The translations under genes were made by a program, and so were the position numbers. The notes under the pieces are model-generated. The model saw only the letters and a list, made by a program, of their open reading frames with translations. It was not told the origin of the DNA and did no database searches. Positions 27,056 through 35,659 of a stretch of 64,000 nucleotides of DNA are shown piece after piece. Location of the stretch: positions 62,001 through 126,000 of the forward strand of contig NZ_JALJRK010000005.1 in the NCBI RefSeq assembly GCF_024519725.1, read 5' to 3'. Each line of letters opens with the position of its first letter. Position 1 is the first letter of the stretch. Source of the stretch: Microvirga sp. Mcv34. Its GTDB lineage: Bacteria > Pseudomonadota > Alphaproteobacteria > Rhizobiales > Beijerinckiaceae.

Positions 27056-27613
27056 TCAGAGGCTGCCTTCCGCCCCGCAGGCGATCTGAGCGCCCGTCAT
27101 GTGAACGGGCGTGACCGGCTTGACGTCCCGTCCGGCGACGGCACAGGTGAGGCGGGCCTCGGACCGGCATTGCGGGCCCTTCGCCGGCCCGACCCGCGGC
27201 CCGACGGCGAACTGGACCGTCACTTCCCCGGGCGCCGATTCGAGGAAACCTTCGACCGCCGACAGCCAGGTCTGGCCCACGAGATCGTCCGTGGCGCGAG
27301 CTTCGCTCAGGGCCTGCTCGACGCAGGCCACGGCGGCCTCCTTCGGCTGCAGGGGCTCGACCACGACGGGCGTCGCAATGGCGGCGGTCGTCTCCACCTC
27401 CGGAACCGGATTCGTCGCCGATGCCTGCTTGTCGGTCTCCTGCGGCTCGCCGCGGAAGCCGTTGATTGTCGCGAGCGCCAGAATCGCAAAGACCGCGGTC
27501 TGGATCGGGATGCGCTTCAGCTTGTTCAGGAGCGGAGCCCGGCTGAAGAGGATCCGGCCATACAGGTGAACGAAGACGGTGACGAGGGTGAGGAGAAGGA
27601 GAAAACGCAACAT
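27056..27613 (-). CDS. Hypothetical membrane-anchored protein
   Basis: 185 residues. N-terminal hydrophobic segments (MLRFLLLLTLVTVFVHLYGR and IQTAVFAILALATINGF) are followed by an Ala/Glu/Pro linker and a C-terminal domain with four cysteines (AVACVEQAL, QCRSEARLTC, QIACGAEG) probably paired outside the membrane. Downstream of the MBOAT pair in the same direction but about 120 nt apart, so linkage is uncertain. Family not recognised. Confidence 0.65.
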   Translation of the reverse strand: MLRFLLLLTLVTVFVHLYGRILFSRAPLLNKLKRIPIQTAVFAILALATINGFRGEPQETDKQASATNPVPEVETTAAIATPVVVEPLQPKEAAVACVEQALSEARATDDLVGQTWLSAVEGFLESAPGEVTVQFAVGPRVGPAKGPQCRSEARLTCAVAGRDVKPVTPVHMTGAQIACGAEGSL

Positions 27614-27730
27614 AATGAATCGTGCCCGCGCGATATCGTGCGAAATAGACGGCTTGTCCTGGGAACGCCCCCAACCTAACGCAGGATCCCCGTCATCGCA
27701 TGCGACAAGTGTTGTTTCTCGCTTTTATGG

Positions 27731-28753
27731 TTAGCGATGCGTTAAAGAGCCCGCACGCTCCCGGATGTCGAGCAGCGCCGCTACAATGTCCTGCTCCATG
27801 GCTCGGGCGACCGAGTGGCGATAATGGATCTGATCGATGAACGCGTCGATCTTCTTCAGCTCCGGTCGGTCGTCCCACCAATCGACTAGGGCCGTATTCG
27901 GACGTGCCGATGCGAGATCGACGAGACGCTGCCGGCAGGCCTGCTCCGCGCGGTGACGGGGCGTTCCCGGGCGCGGCTGCTTTGCCGTGAAGACGGGCGG
28001 GACCGTGAGAACGACAGAGAGATCGGCCGGAAGCGACGCAAGCTTCTCACTCAGGACCCGGATCCCTGGAAACGACGGCTCACCCAGGACGTCCTGATCG
28101 CTCCGCCGCTTGAACAGGAGTTCGCGTCGGCGCGGCGCGTCGGCAAGGAGCTTCGCGTAGAGAGGATCGTAGTCCCAGTAGCCGTCCGCTGCAGAATCGG
28201 CTTTGGAACTCGGGACGAGCCCCAGGCGCCGGCCGGCCTGCTCCAGACTGCTCGTGCTGATCAGGCCGGTCAGATACTCGACTTTCGAGGTGCTGAATCG
28301 CCAGAGTGGAAAGGAGCTGTTGCCGAGTTGTGTCGGATCGGATGCGCACCATGTGTCCCGGCTGATCCCGATCACCAGCGCTTTCGCGTTGCCGTCATGA
28401 TGCTTCATGAACCAGTTGATGATCGCGAGCTGTTCGGGAATCTGTGTGCCGGGCACGGCCAGTTGGACGAAGGGGATCCCGGTCTGCGCCGTCAGCCGCG
28501 ACGGCATGATGAGAGCGATCGTCGAATTTCCGATCACGGCCGCCTCGTATTTCCGGTTGCGTCCCACGCTCGCCGTCGCGTTGACCTCCTTCTGCCCACG
28601 AAGGTTCGGTTCGCGGGAGAACGGCGAGCGGCCCGTATCGTAGGGGTCGATCAGGTATATCCCAACCATGAACGCCAGAAAGAGAGCAACGGACGACGAG
28701 ACAGCCCACAGAGCGAACTGCTTCCAGGCTTGGTTCTGATTGTCTGCCGTCAT
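27731..28753 (-). CDS. SGNH/DltD-like exported protein paired with an MBOAT acyltransferase
   Basis: 340 residues, anchored by one N-terminal helix (WAVSSSVALFLAFMVGIYLI). The motif AAVIGNSTIALIMPSRL resembles block I (G-[DN]-S) of SGNH-fold proteins such as AlgX/AlgJ, and HYRHSVARAMEQDI near the end could supply the His. It starts 15 nt after the AlgI-type gene. By analogy with AlgI/AlgJ pairs, the MBOAT protein moves an acyl group across the membrane and this protein transfers it to an extracellular glycan. Substrate unknown; no polysaccharide genes nearby. Confidence 0.75.
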   Translation of the reverse strand: MTADNQNQAWKQFALWAVSSSVALFLAFMVGIYLIDPYDTGRSPFSREPNLRGQKEVNATASVGRNRKYEAAVIGNSTIALIMPSRLTAQTGIPFVQLAVPGTQIPEQLAIINWFMKHHDGNAKALVIGISRDTWCASDPTQLGNSSFPLWRFSTSKVEYLTGLISTSSLEQAGRRLGLVPSSKADSAADGYWDYDPLYAKLLADAPRRRELLFKRRSDQDVLGEPSFPGIRVLSEKLASLPADLSVVLTVPPVFTAKQPRPGTPRHRAEQACRQRLVDLASARPNTALVDWWDDRPELKKIDAFIDQIHYRHSVARAMEQDIVAALLDIRERAGSLTHR

Positions 28754-28768
28754 CGGATGTATCGTCCG

Positions 28769-30142
28769 TCAGAACTGGAAATAGATGAATTCATAGTTCG
28801 CAGAGTCCCCGATCTGGAGCAGAACCGCCATCAGCACCACCGCGAAGCCGACTGCGATCCAGCGACGGGGCGGAACGAGCTGGACGGCCGTCCATGTGGT
28901 CGGCCCTAGGCATGCCACCGCAGCCGCAAGGGCGATGGCACGCCACTTGAAGGTCCCGCCGATTGTCGTGAGCCCGAGCATGCCTTCATAGATCCGCAAG
29001 GCGGCATCGAAACTCGGCGCACGGAACAAGACCCAAGTGAACATGACGAACAGCATCGTCAGCACCCAGCCTGCCAAGGCGGGCATGCGGAGCCCGGCCC
29101 GGCGCCAGAGGACGCCCGCCCCGAGACCGAGACCATGCGCGACGCCCCAGGCGATGAAGGTGAGCCCGGCCCCATGCCAGAGCCCGCCCAGCGCCATGGT
29201 GGCGAACAGGGCTCCGATCTGGACGCCGAGCCCGTTCCGGCTGCCCCCAAGCGGAATGTAGAGGTAGTCGCGCAGGAAGCGGGACAAGGTCATGTGCCAA
29301 CGGCGCCAGAAGTCCTGGAGAGAGGTCGAGACATAGGGTTTGTCGAAATTCTGCGGCAGGACGATCCCCAGCATCAGAGCCATGCCGAGCGCCATGTCCG
29401 TATAGCCCGAGAAGTCGAAATAGATTTGGAACGTGAAGCCGAGCGTCGCCTGCCATGCGTCGAGGGTGGGGATCGTAGCCCCAGCCGCAGCCTGGGCGAA
29501 AATGGGATTCACATTTTCGGCCAGGGGGTCGCTGACGAAGACTTTTTTCGCAAGTCCGAGAATGAGCAGCATGAACCCGCGCCCGAAGCGCTCCGCCGCG
29601 TCAGGACGCTTGTAAGGGCGCTCGTCGAACTGGTGCATGATCTCGCTCCAGCGGACCAGCGGACCGGCGAGAACCTGGGGAAAGAAGGCAATGTACAGGG
29701 CATAACGCACGAGGCCGAAACGCGGCGCGCGTCCAGCCTTCAGGTCGACGAGATACATGACGTGATGGAACGTGAAGAACGAGATGCCCAGCGGCAGCGC
29801 GATGTCCCATTTCGGAACCGTAACGGTGGAAAGGAGGCTTATAAGGTCGGCGAAGAAGTTGAAATACTTGAAGATGCCGAGAACGAGGAGGTTCGCGATC
29901 AACGCTAGGGTGATCAGGATCCCCTGCCGCGCTTGCAGGAAGGCCTGCGCGACGAGCCAGTTCACCAGGATCGAGGCGGCAAGCAGCGGGGCAAAGCGCC
30001 AATCCCAGTAGCCGTAGAAGACAAAGGACAGGATGAGCAGCAACGGCAATCGCCATTGCGGCCGGAAGCGCTCGACGAGCCAATGCATCACCAATGAGGC
30101 CGGCAGGAATACGAGCAGGAACGCGAAGGAATTGAAAAGCAT
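28769..30142 (-). CDS. MBOAT-family O-acyltransferase (AlgI type)
   Basis: 457 residues, about 10-12 membrane segments. AlgI-type signatures are clear: LPLGISFFTFHHVMYLVDLK, FDFSGYTDMALGMALMLGI, DFWRRWHMTLSRFLRDYLYI and the catalytic-His region GGLWHGAGLTFIAWG. It likely takes an acyl group from a cytoplasmic donor for modification of an exported polymer, together with the SGNH-like protein downstream. Confidence 0.95.
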   Translation of the reverse strand: MLFNSFAFLLVFLPASLVMHWLVERFRPQWRLPLLLILSFVFYGYWDWRFAPLLAASILVNWLVAQAFLQARQGILITLALIANLLVLGIFKYFNFFADLISLLSTVTVPKWDIALPLGISFFTFHHVMYLVDLKAGRAPRFGLVRYALYIAFFPQVLAGPLVRWSEIMHQFDERPYKRPDAAERFGRGFMLLILGLAKKVFVSDPLAENVNPIFAQAAAGATIPTLDAWQATLGFTFQIYFDFSGYTDMALGMALMLGIVLPQNFDKPYVSTSLQDFWRRWHMTLSRFLRDYLYIPLGGSRNGLGVQIGALFATMALGGLWHGAGLTFIAWGVAHGLGLGAGVLWRRAGLRMPALAGWVLTMLFVMFTWVLFRAPSFDAALRIYEGMLGLTTIGGTFKWRAIALAAAVACLGPTTWTAVQLVPPRRWIAVGFAVVLMAVLLQIGDSANYEFIYFQF

Positions 30143-30465
30143 CGTTGACCGGCACGTCTTGTGGATGGAACGACACGGAGGCCAACGGCGTCAGAAACCC
30201 GCTCCGAATCTTCTGGTTTCCTCATAGACAATACGATGCGCCGTCAAGTTTTCGACACCCATCCGGGGTCCCGACTATCGTCTATGCCCAGCGCACCACA
30301 CTGACATGAAACTTCATTACTAAAATAATTTCTTGAGCTTCAACCTGTCAAGCGCTGAGGGGCCGACCACCTTTGGGCGACCCCTCATCGTTCCGTTCGG
30401 CCACAAGTAGCTTCCTTTGGCATGAAAGCCACTCTTCTCTCCGACAGGTTCGAAAGTGTGACGCG
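30143..30465. other. Intergenic region between pepT and the MBOAT gene
   Basis: About 320 bp, AT-rich around 30300-30340. TGAGGGG and CCCCTCA near 30355-30390 could form a 7-bp hairpin downstream of pepT, but no T-run follows on either strand, so I do not call a terminator. No gene seen. Confidence 0.4.
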
Positions 30466-31701
30466 TTAAGCGCGCTCTTCCCAGACCTTGGCGAGCTCGA
30501 CGATGGTCTTCACGGCTTTTCCCATGTCCTGGCTGCTGACGAATTCCAGCGGGGAATGAAAGGCATGACCACCGGCGAAGATGTTGGGACAGGGAAGCCC
30601 CATGAAGGAGAGGCGCGAGCCGTCCGTGCCGCCACGGATGCTGCCGCGCACCGGATCCATGCCGGCCCGGCGGATTGCCTCCACGGCATTCTCGACAATC
30701 TCCGGGTTCTTATCGAGCACGACCTTCATATTGCGGTACTGCTCTTTCACCGTGAAGGTATAGCTGGAGCCCGGATAGGCCTTCATCACGTCCTTGGTGA
30801 TGCTCTCCAGCAGCGCCTCCTTGGTCTTGAGCCCCTCCTCCGTGAAGTCGCGGATGATGAAGCTCAAGCTGGCCTTTTCCATCACGCCGGAGAGGCCGGT
30901 CGGATGGATGAAGCCGTCGCGGCCCTTCGTGGTCTCGGGCGCTATGTCCTTGGGAAGACGCGCGACGATGTCGCCAGCGATCCGGATGGCATTCTCCATC
31001 TTGCCGTAGGCGAAGCCCGGATGGATCGCCACGCCCTTGATGGCAATCTCCACGGCATCGGCGGAGAACGTCTCGTCCTCGATGGTGCCAGCCGTCTCGC
31101 CGTCCATGGTGTAGCCGAAATCGGCTCCGAGCTTCTTCAGGTCCACCTTGTCGACGCCGCGACCGATCTCCTCATCCGTGGTGAACAGGATGCGGATCGT
31201 GCCATGCCGGACATCCGGATTATTGATCAGGAACTCGGCCGCCGCCATGATCTCGGCGATGCCGGCCTTGTCATCGGCGCCGAGGAGCGTCGTGCCGTCC
31301 GAGGTGACGATGTCGTGGCCGACCAAGTCCTTCAGAACGGGATGGTCGGATACACGGATCACCTGGTTCGGATCGCCCGGCAGGCGGATGTCGCCGCCCT
31401 GATAGTTCCTGACCACCTGCGGCTTCACGTTCGTCCCGGAGAAATCCGGTGCAGTGTCCATATGAGCCGTGATGCAGATCACCGGCACGTTGTTCTTCGG
31501 CGTGTTCGACGGAATGGTCGCATAGACGTAACCGTGCTCGTCGAGATGCGCGTCGGAGATCCCGATTTCCAGCAGTTCCTCGACCAGCAGCCGGCCGAGA
31601 TTCTTCTGCTTTTCGGTGGAGGGCTGCGTCTGGGACTTGGCGTCGGACTGGGTGTCGATGACGACATAGCGGAGAAAACGGTCTGTAACGCTGGCGGCCA
31701 T
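30466..31701 (-). CDS. pepT: Peptidase T (tripeptide aminopeptidase)
   Basis: 411 residues from the ATG at 31701 (MAASVTDRFLRYVVIDTQSD); the open frame extends further but without coding character. M20/PepT metal and catalytic motifs: ITAHMDTAPDFSG, LLGADDKAGIAEIMAA, LFTTDEEIGRGVD and the C-terminal GGTDGSRLSFMGLPCPN with HAFHSPLEFV. A cytoplasmic zinc enzyme removing N-terminal residues from tripeptides. It seems to be a single-gene unit. Confidence 0.96.
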   Translation of the reverse strand: MAASVTDRFLRYVVIDTQSDAKSQTQPSTEKQKNLGRLLVEELLEIGISDAHLDEHGYVYATIPSNTPKNNVPVICITAHMDTAPDFSGTNVKPQVVRNYQGGDIRLPGDPNQVIRVSDHPVLKDLVGHDIVTSDGTTLLGADDKAGIAEIMAAAEFLINNPDVRHGTIRILFTTDEEIGRGVDKVDLKKLGADFGYTMDGETAGTIEDETFSADAVEIAIKGVAIHPGFAYGKMENAIRIAGDIVARLPKDIAPETTKGRDGFIHPTGLSGVMEKASLSFIIRDFTEEGLKTKEALLESITKDVMKAYPGSSYTFTVKEQYRNMKVVLDKNPEIVENAVEAIRRAGMDPVRGSIRGGTDGSRLSFMGLPCPNIFAGGHAFHSPLEFVSSQDMGKAVKTIVELAKVWEERA

Positions 31702-31852
31702 GGTTCTCGATCCGGGTTGCGAGGAGATGCAACGAGGTTGTAGCCGGGCAAGGGCATCTCGTGAATGGGGCGTGGGAAACTTTCTCATCTCCTGAGATGC
31801 GCACCCAACTCCGACTCCGACGCGAGGTCCGTTCCATCCAAGGAGAAAGGCT

Positions 31853-32593
31853 CTACTGGCTCATGACTACCGCGGCGGTGCACAGCCCCAAGACCAGAAA
31901 CCCAACAGTCACGAATATCCCGTCACGGCTATCGAAGTCGGGCGCATTCATGATGGTGCGAGGCGCCTCAGGGCCGAGGCCCCTCGCCTCCATGGCGATC
32001 GCTGTGCGACCGGCCCGGCGGATGGCGAAGGCGAGCAGCGGGATCACGAGGCTCATCAGCTCGAAAGGGCCCGGGATGCGCCGGAGCCGGCGGCCGGACC
32101 TCATGGCGCGAGCAAGGCGCATCTGCTGCGCTTCTCCTGCCAGATCGGGCACGAGCTGCATGGCGGCGAACAGGGAATAGCCGATGCGCGGCGGGAGCCC
32201 TGTGTGCCTCATCAGGGCCCTCACAAAAAGGCCCGGATCTGTGGTCAGCGCGAAAAACACCGAAATCATGCCGCAGGCGAGCGCGCGCAGGAACAAAGTG
32301 ATACCGGCCGAGAACGCTGGCGACGCGCGAAGGGCTTCACCCGCCATGCGCAGGGCAAAGTCGCTCTCCCGGCGGAACAGCAGGCTGGTGGAGAGGAAGC
32401 CGAAGCCGAACAGGGCGAAAGGGACCATCAGGGCCAGGAGCACCAGCGGCGAAGTGCGGTTGAAGATTACAAGGGTGAGCGCGGGCACGAAGATCGCAGC
32501 AAGCTGGAAGCGCGGGTCGAACACCAGCACGGAGGCGACAAGCCAGACGCAGCAGACACAAAGCTTCGACAGCGGATTGAGCGCTTTCAACAT
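31853..32593 (-). CDS. ykoC: ECF transporter T component of the thiamine/HMP system
   Basis: 246 residues, CbiQ/EcfT-like with about five to six membrane segments (WLVASVLVFDPRFQLAAIFV; LVLLALMVPFALFGFGFLST) and two short Ala-Arg-Gly couplings (QMRLARAMRSGRRLRR; IAMEARGLGPEAPRT) that dock on the ATPase. I took the ATG at 32593, overlapping the ATPase gene by 7 nt; upstream in-frame sequence is noise. Last gene of the riboswitch-controlled operon. Confidence 0.9.
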   Translation of the reverse strand: MLKALNPLSKLCVCCVWLVASVLVFDPRFQLAAIFVPALTLVIFNRTSPLVLLALMVPFALFGFGFLSTSLLFRRESDFALRMAGEALRASPAFSAGITLFLRALACGMISVFFALTTDPGLFVRALMRHTGLPPRIGYSLFAAMQLVPDLAGEAQQMRLARAMRSGRRLRRIPGPFELMSLVIPLLAFAIRRAGRTAIAMEARGLGPEAPRTIMNAPDFDSRDGIFVTVGFLVLGLCTAAVVMSQ

Positions 32594-34287
32594 GCCGCAA
32601 CCGGCTCCAGCCTCAGGGCAACCGCTTTGAGCCACCGGAAGGCCGCAAGGGACGCTGGTTCGGCGAGCCCGGCACGTGCGAGAAGGGCAGCATCGCCCAG
32701 CAACTCCTCCGTCGCGCCATCCGCCATAATTCCACCCTCTCCCAGGACGATGGAACGGGGGCAAAGCCTCAAGGCGAGATCCATGTCGTGCGTAATCAGC
32801 GCGATCGTGCGGCCTTTCTCATGCAGAGTGAGGATCTCCTGGGTAAGAAGCGCTGCCCCTTGGGCGTCGAGCCCGGCCATCGGCTCGTCGAGCACGAGGA
32901 GCGGCCAACGGTCCGACACCGTGAGCGTGGCCAAAGCAAGCTTGCGCTTCTCGCCCTGCGAGAGCTCGAGCGGATGGTTGGCCGCCAGATGCTCCAGGCC
33001 CCAGGCCTCGAGCGCGGCGTCTGTCCGGCGGGCCCTCTCGTCCGCACTCATGCGCTTCGGCCATGCGCCGAGAATTTCCTCGCACACGGTGCCGGCGGTA
33101 AACTGGTTCTCAAGACGCTGAAAGGCATAGCCGCCCGGAGGCCCTTTGCGCAGGCCGGCCTTCACAGGCAGGAGACCGGCAAGGGTGAGACCCAGCGTAG
33201 ATTTGCCCGCGCCGTTGCGGCCCAGCACCCCGAGAATCTCACCCTCTTGGACGGTGAGATCGACACCGCGCAGGACGGCGGAGCTCAGGAACGGCGCGCA
33301 ATCGGCTTTCGACAATTGCACGAGCGCCGGATTGTCGCGGACAGCGTGGGATGGCTTGGCCGATGCGGCGAAGGCCTCCACGGCGGGACGCGCTTGTTCG
33401 AGAAGACGCCTCGGTGCGCTGTCGGGATCGAGATGCGCGAGCGCTTCGTTGACGGACAGCGGTGCAAAGGGCGCTGCGATGCCCGCCCTCATCAGCTGCG
33501 CATCGAGCATGCTCGCGGCGGGACACCAGATGCCGTGCGACTGGAGCAGCGCGCGTTCTTCGCGGAAGATCCTGCGCGGCTCGCCTTCGGCGATGATCGT
33601 GCCATCGCGTCCGAGCACGACCATCCTGTCGATGGATTCGATCAGACCGTCGAGACGGTGGTCGACGATGAGAATGGTTCGCTCGCCTTGGTCACTCGTG
33701 AGCAGCGCGTGCAGGCGGCGGGCTGCATCCGGGGCGAGATGCGCGGTCGGCTCGTCGGCCACGAAGAGCGGCGCATCCTGAACGAGAATGGCCGCCAATG
33801 CGACGAGCTGGCGCTCACCACCGGAGAGCTGCGTCGAGCGGCGATGGCGCCACTCGTCCGGCACACCGACTTTGCGCATGGCCTCTGCGACAGCCTCGGC
33901 GATTTTCTCCGGCGTCATGGCGCGGTTTTCGAGCGCGAAGGCGAGCTCGTCCTCGACTCTCATCCCGCAGAGTGTCTGGTCCGCATCTTGGAAATACTGT
34001 GCCACGTGGCGCGCCCAGGCCCAGGGCTTCTGCGTGCCGACATCCGCGCCGAAGAGACTGACCTCTCCCGTCACATCGGCCGGGATGCTGTCGGGGACTA
34101 GCCCCGTCAGCGTCAGCAGCAGCGTGGATTTGCCGGAACCCGAGGGACCGAGCAGAAGAACACGTTCGCCCTGGCGGACATGCAGATTCACCGGCCCAAC
34201 TGCAGCGCGCTTGGCGAAGGGGTACGCGACGCAGACCTCACGCCATTGCGCGGCAGGCTCAGGCAGCGGCGGAGCGCTTGTCGACAT
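32587..34287 (-). CDS. ykoD: Double ATPase of the ECF thiamine/HMP transporter
   Basis: 566 residues, two fused ABC ATPases. Domain one: Walker A GPSGSGKST, signature LSGGERQLVALA, Walker B LFVADEPTAHL, H-loop VDHRLD. Domain two (from about residue 325): GRNGAGKST, LSQGEKRKLALA, LLVLDEPMAGLD, ITHDMD. Fusion of both EcfA units is characteristic of YkoD. Its start overlaps the S-component gene by 29 nt. Confidence 0.94.
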   Translation of the reverse strand: MSTSAPPLPEPAAQWREVCVAYPFAKRAAVGPVNLHVRQGERVLLLGPSGSGKSTLLLTLTGLVPDSIPADVTGEVSLFGADVGTQKPWAWARHVAQYFQDADQTLCGMRVEDELAFALENRAMTPEKIAEAVAEAMRKVGVPDEWRHRRSTQLSGGERQLVALAAILVQDAPLFVADEPTAHLAPDAARRLHALLTSDQGERTILIVDHRLDGLIESIDRMVVLGRDGTIIAEGEPRRIFREERALLQSHGIWCPAASMLDAQLMRAGIAAPFAPLSVNEALAHLDPDSAPRRLLEQARPAVEAFAASAKPSHAVRDNPALVQLSKADCAPFLSSAVLRGVDLTVQEGEILGVLGRNGAGKSTLGLTLAGLLPVKAGLRKGPPGGYAFQRLENQFTAGTVCEEILGAWPKRMSADERARRTDAALEAWGLEHLAANHPLELSQGEKRKLALATLTVSDRWPLLVLDEPMAGLDAQGAALLTQEILTLHEKGRTIALITHDMDLALRLCPRSIVLGEGGIMADGATEELLGDAALLARAGLAEPASLAAFRWLKAVALRLEPVAAC

Positions 34288-34843
34288 CGATCGCCAGACC
34301 CGCGAGCGCGCCGGTCTTATAGAGAGCGCGCACGATCACATGAGCGAGCCACCCGCCGAGCAGTGCACCGCTCAAGGTGCGCAGAGCGAACATGGCAATG
34401 AGCAGCGTGGGCTGAAGGGCGCCGTAATCGAACCGGATCCATGTATAGATGTAGGAGAAGACTGCGGCTCCGGCGCCCGCCGCCATCAGCACCGGGAGCG
34501 AATATTTGCGCCAGCGTGTTGCGGCGAAGACCGCTTCCGCGCCCGCGCCCTGGACGATGCCGCTGACCACGAGCAGCAATCCGGCGGGACTTCCCAGCAG
34601 CACCTGCACGGCCGCGGCCATGACTTCGGCTGCGAAGGCGGCGCCCGGCTTGCGGATGATGGCGGCCGCCACCATGGAAGCCACGAACCAGAAGCCCATC
34701 ACCACATCCATCGTCAGGGGGCCGAAAGCCGCTTGCGCGATCAGCCAAACCTGCACCCATCCGAGATAGAGCACGGCGAACACCGCGCCGATCACGGTGA
34801 CGATGAGGATCTCCCTCAGCGTCCAGCCACGCGTCACAGACAT
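34259..34843 (-). CDS. ykoE: Substrate-binding membrane (S) component, YkoE type
   Basis: 194 residues from the ATG at 34843, preceded by AAGGAGGTCGTC, a near-perfect ribosome site. About five to six membrane helices (EILIVTVIGAVFAVLYLGWV; MDVVMGFWFVASMVAAAIIR; AEVMAAAVQVLLGSPAGLLL) and the YkoE-like RKYSLPVLMAAGAG. It binds the hydroxymethylpyrimidine or thiamine substrate. It lies 40 nt after ykoF. Confidence 0.9.
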   Translation of the reverse strand: MSVTRGWTLREILIVTVIGAVFAVLYLGWVQVWLIAQAAFGPLTMDVVMGFWFVASMVAAAIIRKPGAAFAAEVMAAAVQVLLGSPAGLLLVVSGIVQGAGAEAVFAATRWRKYSLPVLMAAGAGAAVFSYIYTWIRFDYGALQPTLLIAMFALRTLSGALLGGWLAHVIVRALYKTGALAGLAIDVDKRSAAA

Positions 34844-34883
34844 GACGACCTCCTTGTTGTACGTTAGGAATGCTCGCGAAGAA

Positions 34884-35492
34884 CTACGCCTTGGTCGGGC
34901 TGTTCGCCGAGACCTTGAGATCGAGAGCCACATGGCCCTGCGGGGCGCCAAAGCGCAGAAAGGCTTCGCTCAAGGTGGCGAAGACCGGCCCCGCATCGCC
35001 GCGCAGCTTGGTGCAGAAATTCTTCGAGCGGTCGAAGACGCCGGACTTTTTGAGAAAATTGATGCAGCCGTAGATCTCGTCCATGTGGTGTCCGCTGCCG
35101 AGCGGATAGAGCGAGAACTGCGCGGCCACGACCTGCCCGGTGCGGGGCGCGGCCTCCACGCGCCCGACGGCGGCGACAATGCGTTCTTCGAGCGACCGAT
35201 CATTGTTGGAGCCCGCTATCGGCGTGCAGATCGGATCGTCGGGCTCCCCCGGACAGCCACGCGAAACGGTTGCGGCCAGCACGCAGTGAACGCCCCGGCG
35301 TGACGCGGCGAGAAACAGATCGCGCATGGCGTGAAAGAGTTGCTCGGGCGGTCCGACGATCAGGGTCGAGATATCGTCGGTCTCGATTCTGAAATTGGCC
35401 CGGTAGGGATCAAGCGCCCCGATGGCGCCGAGGATGACGTCGATGAAATCGTCGGTCATCGGATAGAGGGAAATCTGTGCGCCGGAAAACAT
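34884..35492 (-). CDS. ykoF: YkoF-family thiamine/HMP-binding protein
   Basis: About 202 residues with two similar halves, each opening with a beta strand of the same type (AQISLYPMTDDFIDVILGAI and AAQFSLYPLGSGHHMDEIYG), the internal repeat expected for YkoF. First gene after the TPP riboswitch. ATG 35492 has GAGG five bases upstream; a GTG two codons earlier (35498) is an alternative. In Bacillus, YkoF binds thiamine/HMP and assists the YkoEDC transporter. Confidence 0.92.
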   Translation of the reverse strand: MFSGAQISLYPMTDDFIDVILGAIGALDPYRANFRIETDDISTLIVGPPEQLFHAMRDLFLAASRRGVHCVLAATVSRGCPGEPDDPICTPIAGSNNDRSLEERIVAAVGRVEAAPRTGQVVAAQFSLYPLGSGHHMDEIYGCINFLKKSGVFDRSKNFCTKLRGDAGPVFATLSEAFLRFGAPQGHVALDLKVSANSPTKA

Positions 35493-35499
35493 CGTCACC

Positions 35500-35590
35500 T
35501 CGCTCCGCTGGCATTACCCAGATCAGCTTGAGGGTCCAACGGCTTCGCGCCGTCATCTCAGCCCCGGCGATACGGAGCACCCCTGTCGGA
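35500..35590 (-). promoter_or_regulatory. TPP (THI-box) riboswitch
   Basis: On the minus strand the conserved THI parts occur in order: CAGGGGTGCTC, GGGGCTGAGATGA, a variable arm with GGCGCGAAGCCG, GGACCCTCAAGCTGATCTGG and GTAATGCCAGCGGAGCGAGG. The end of the aptamer runs into the ribosome site of ykoF (GAGGTGACG before ATG), which argues for translational control: TPP binding hides the site. Boundaries are good to about 5 nt. It accounts for the thiamine logic of the downstream four-gene operon. Confidence 0.95.
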
Positions 35591-35659
35591 TGTCATGGTC
35601 TTATCACCTTTCACCGCCGCGTGGCAAGCGGGTGGCGTGCGCGACGCGGATCACGACGC

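Noticed and set aside
30355-30390. TGAGGGG...CCCCTCA hairpin downstream of pepT
   Set aside because: No T-run on either strand and a large loop; not convincing as a terminator.
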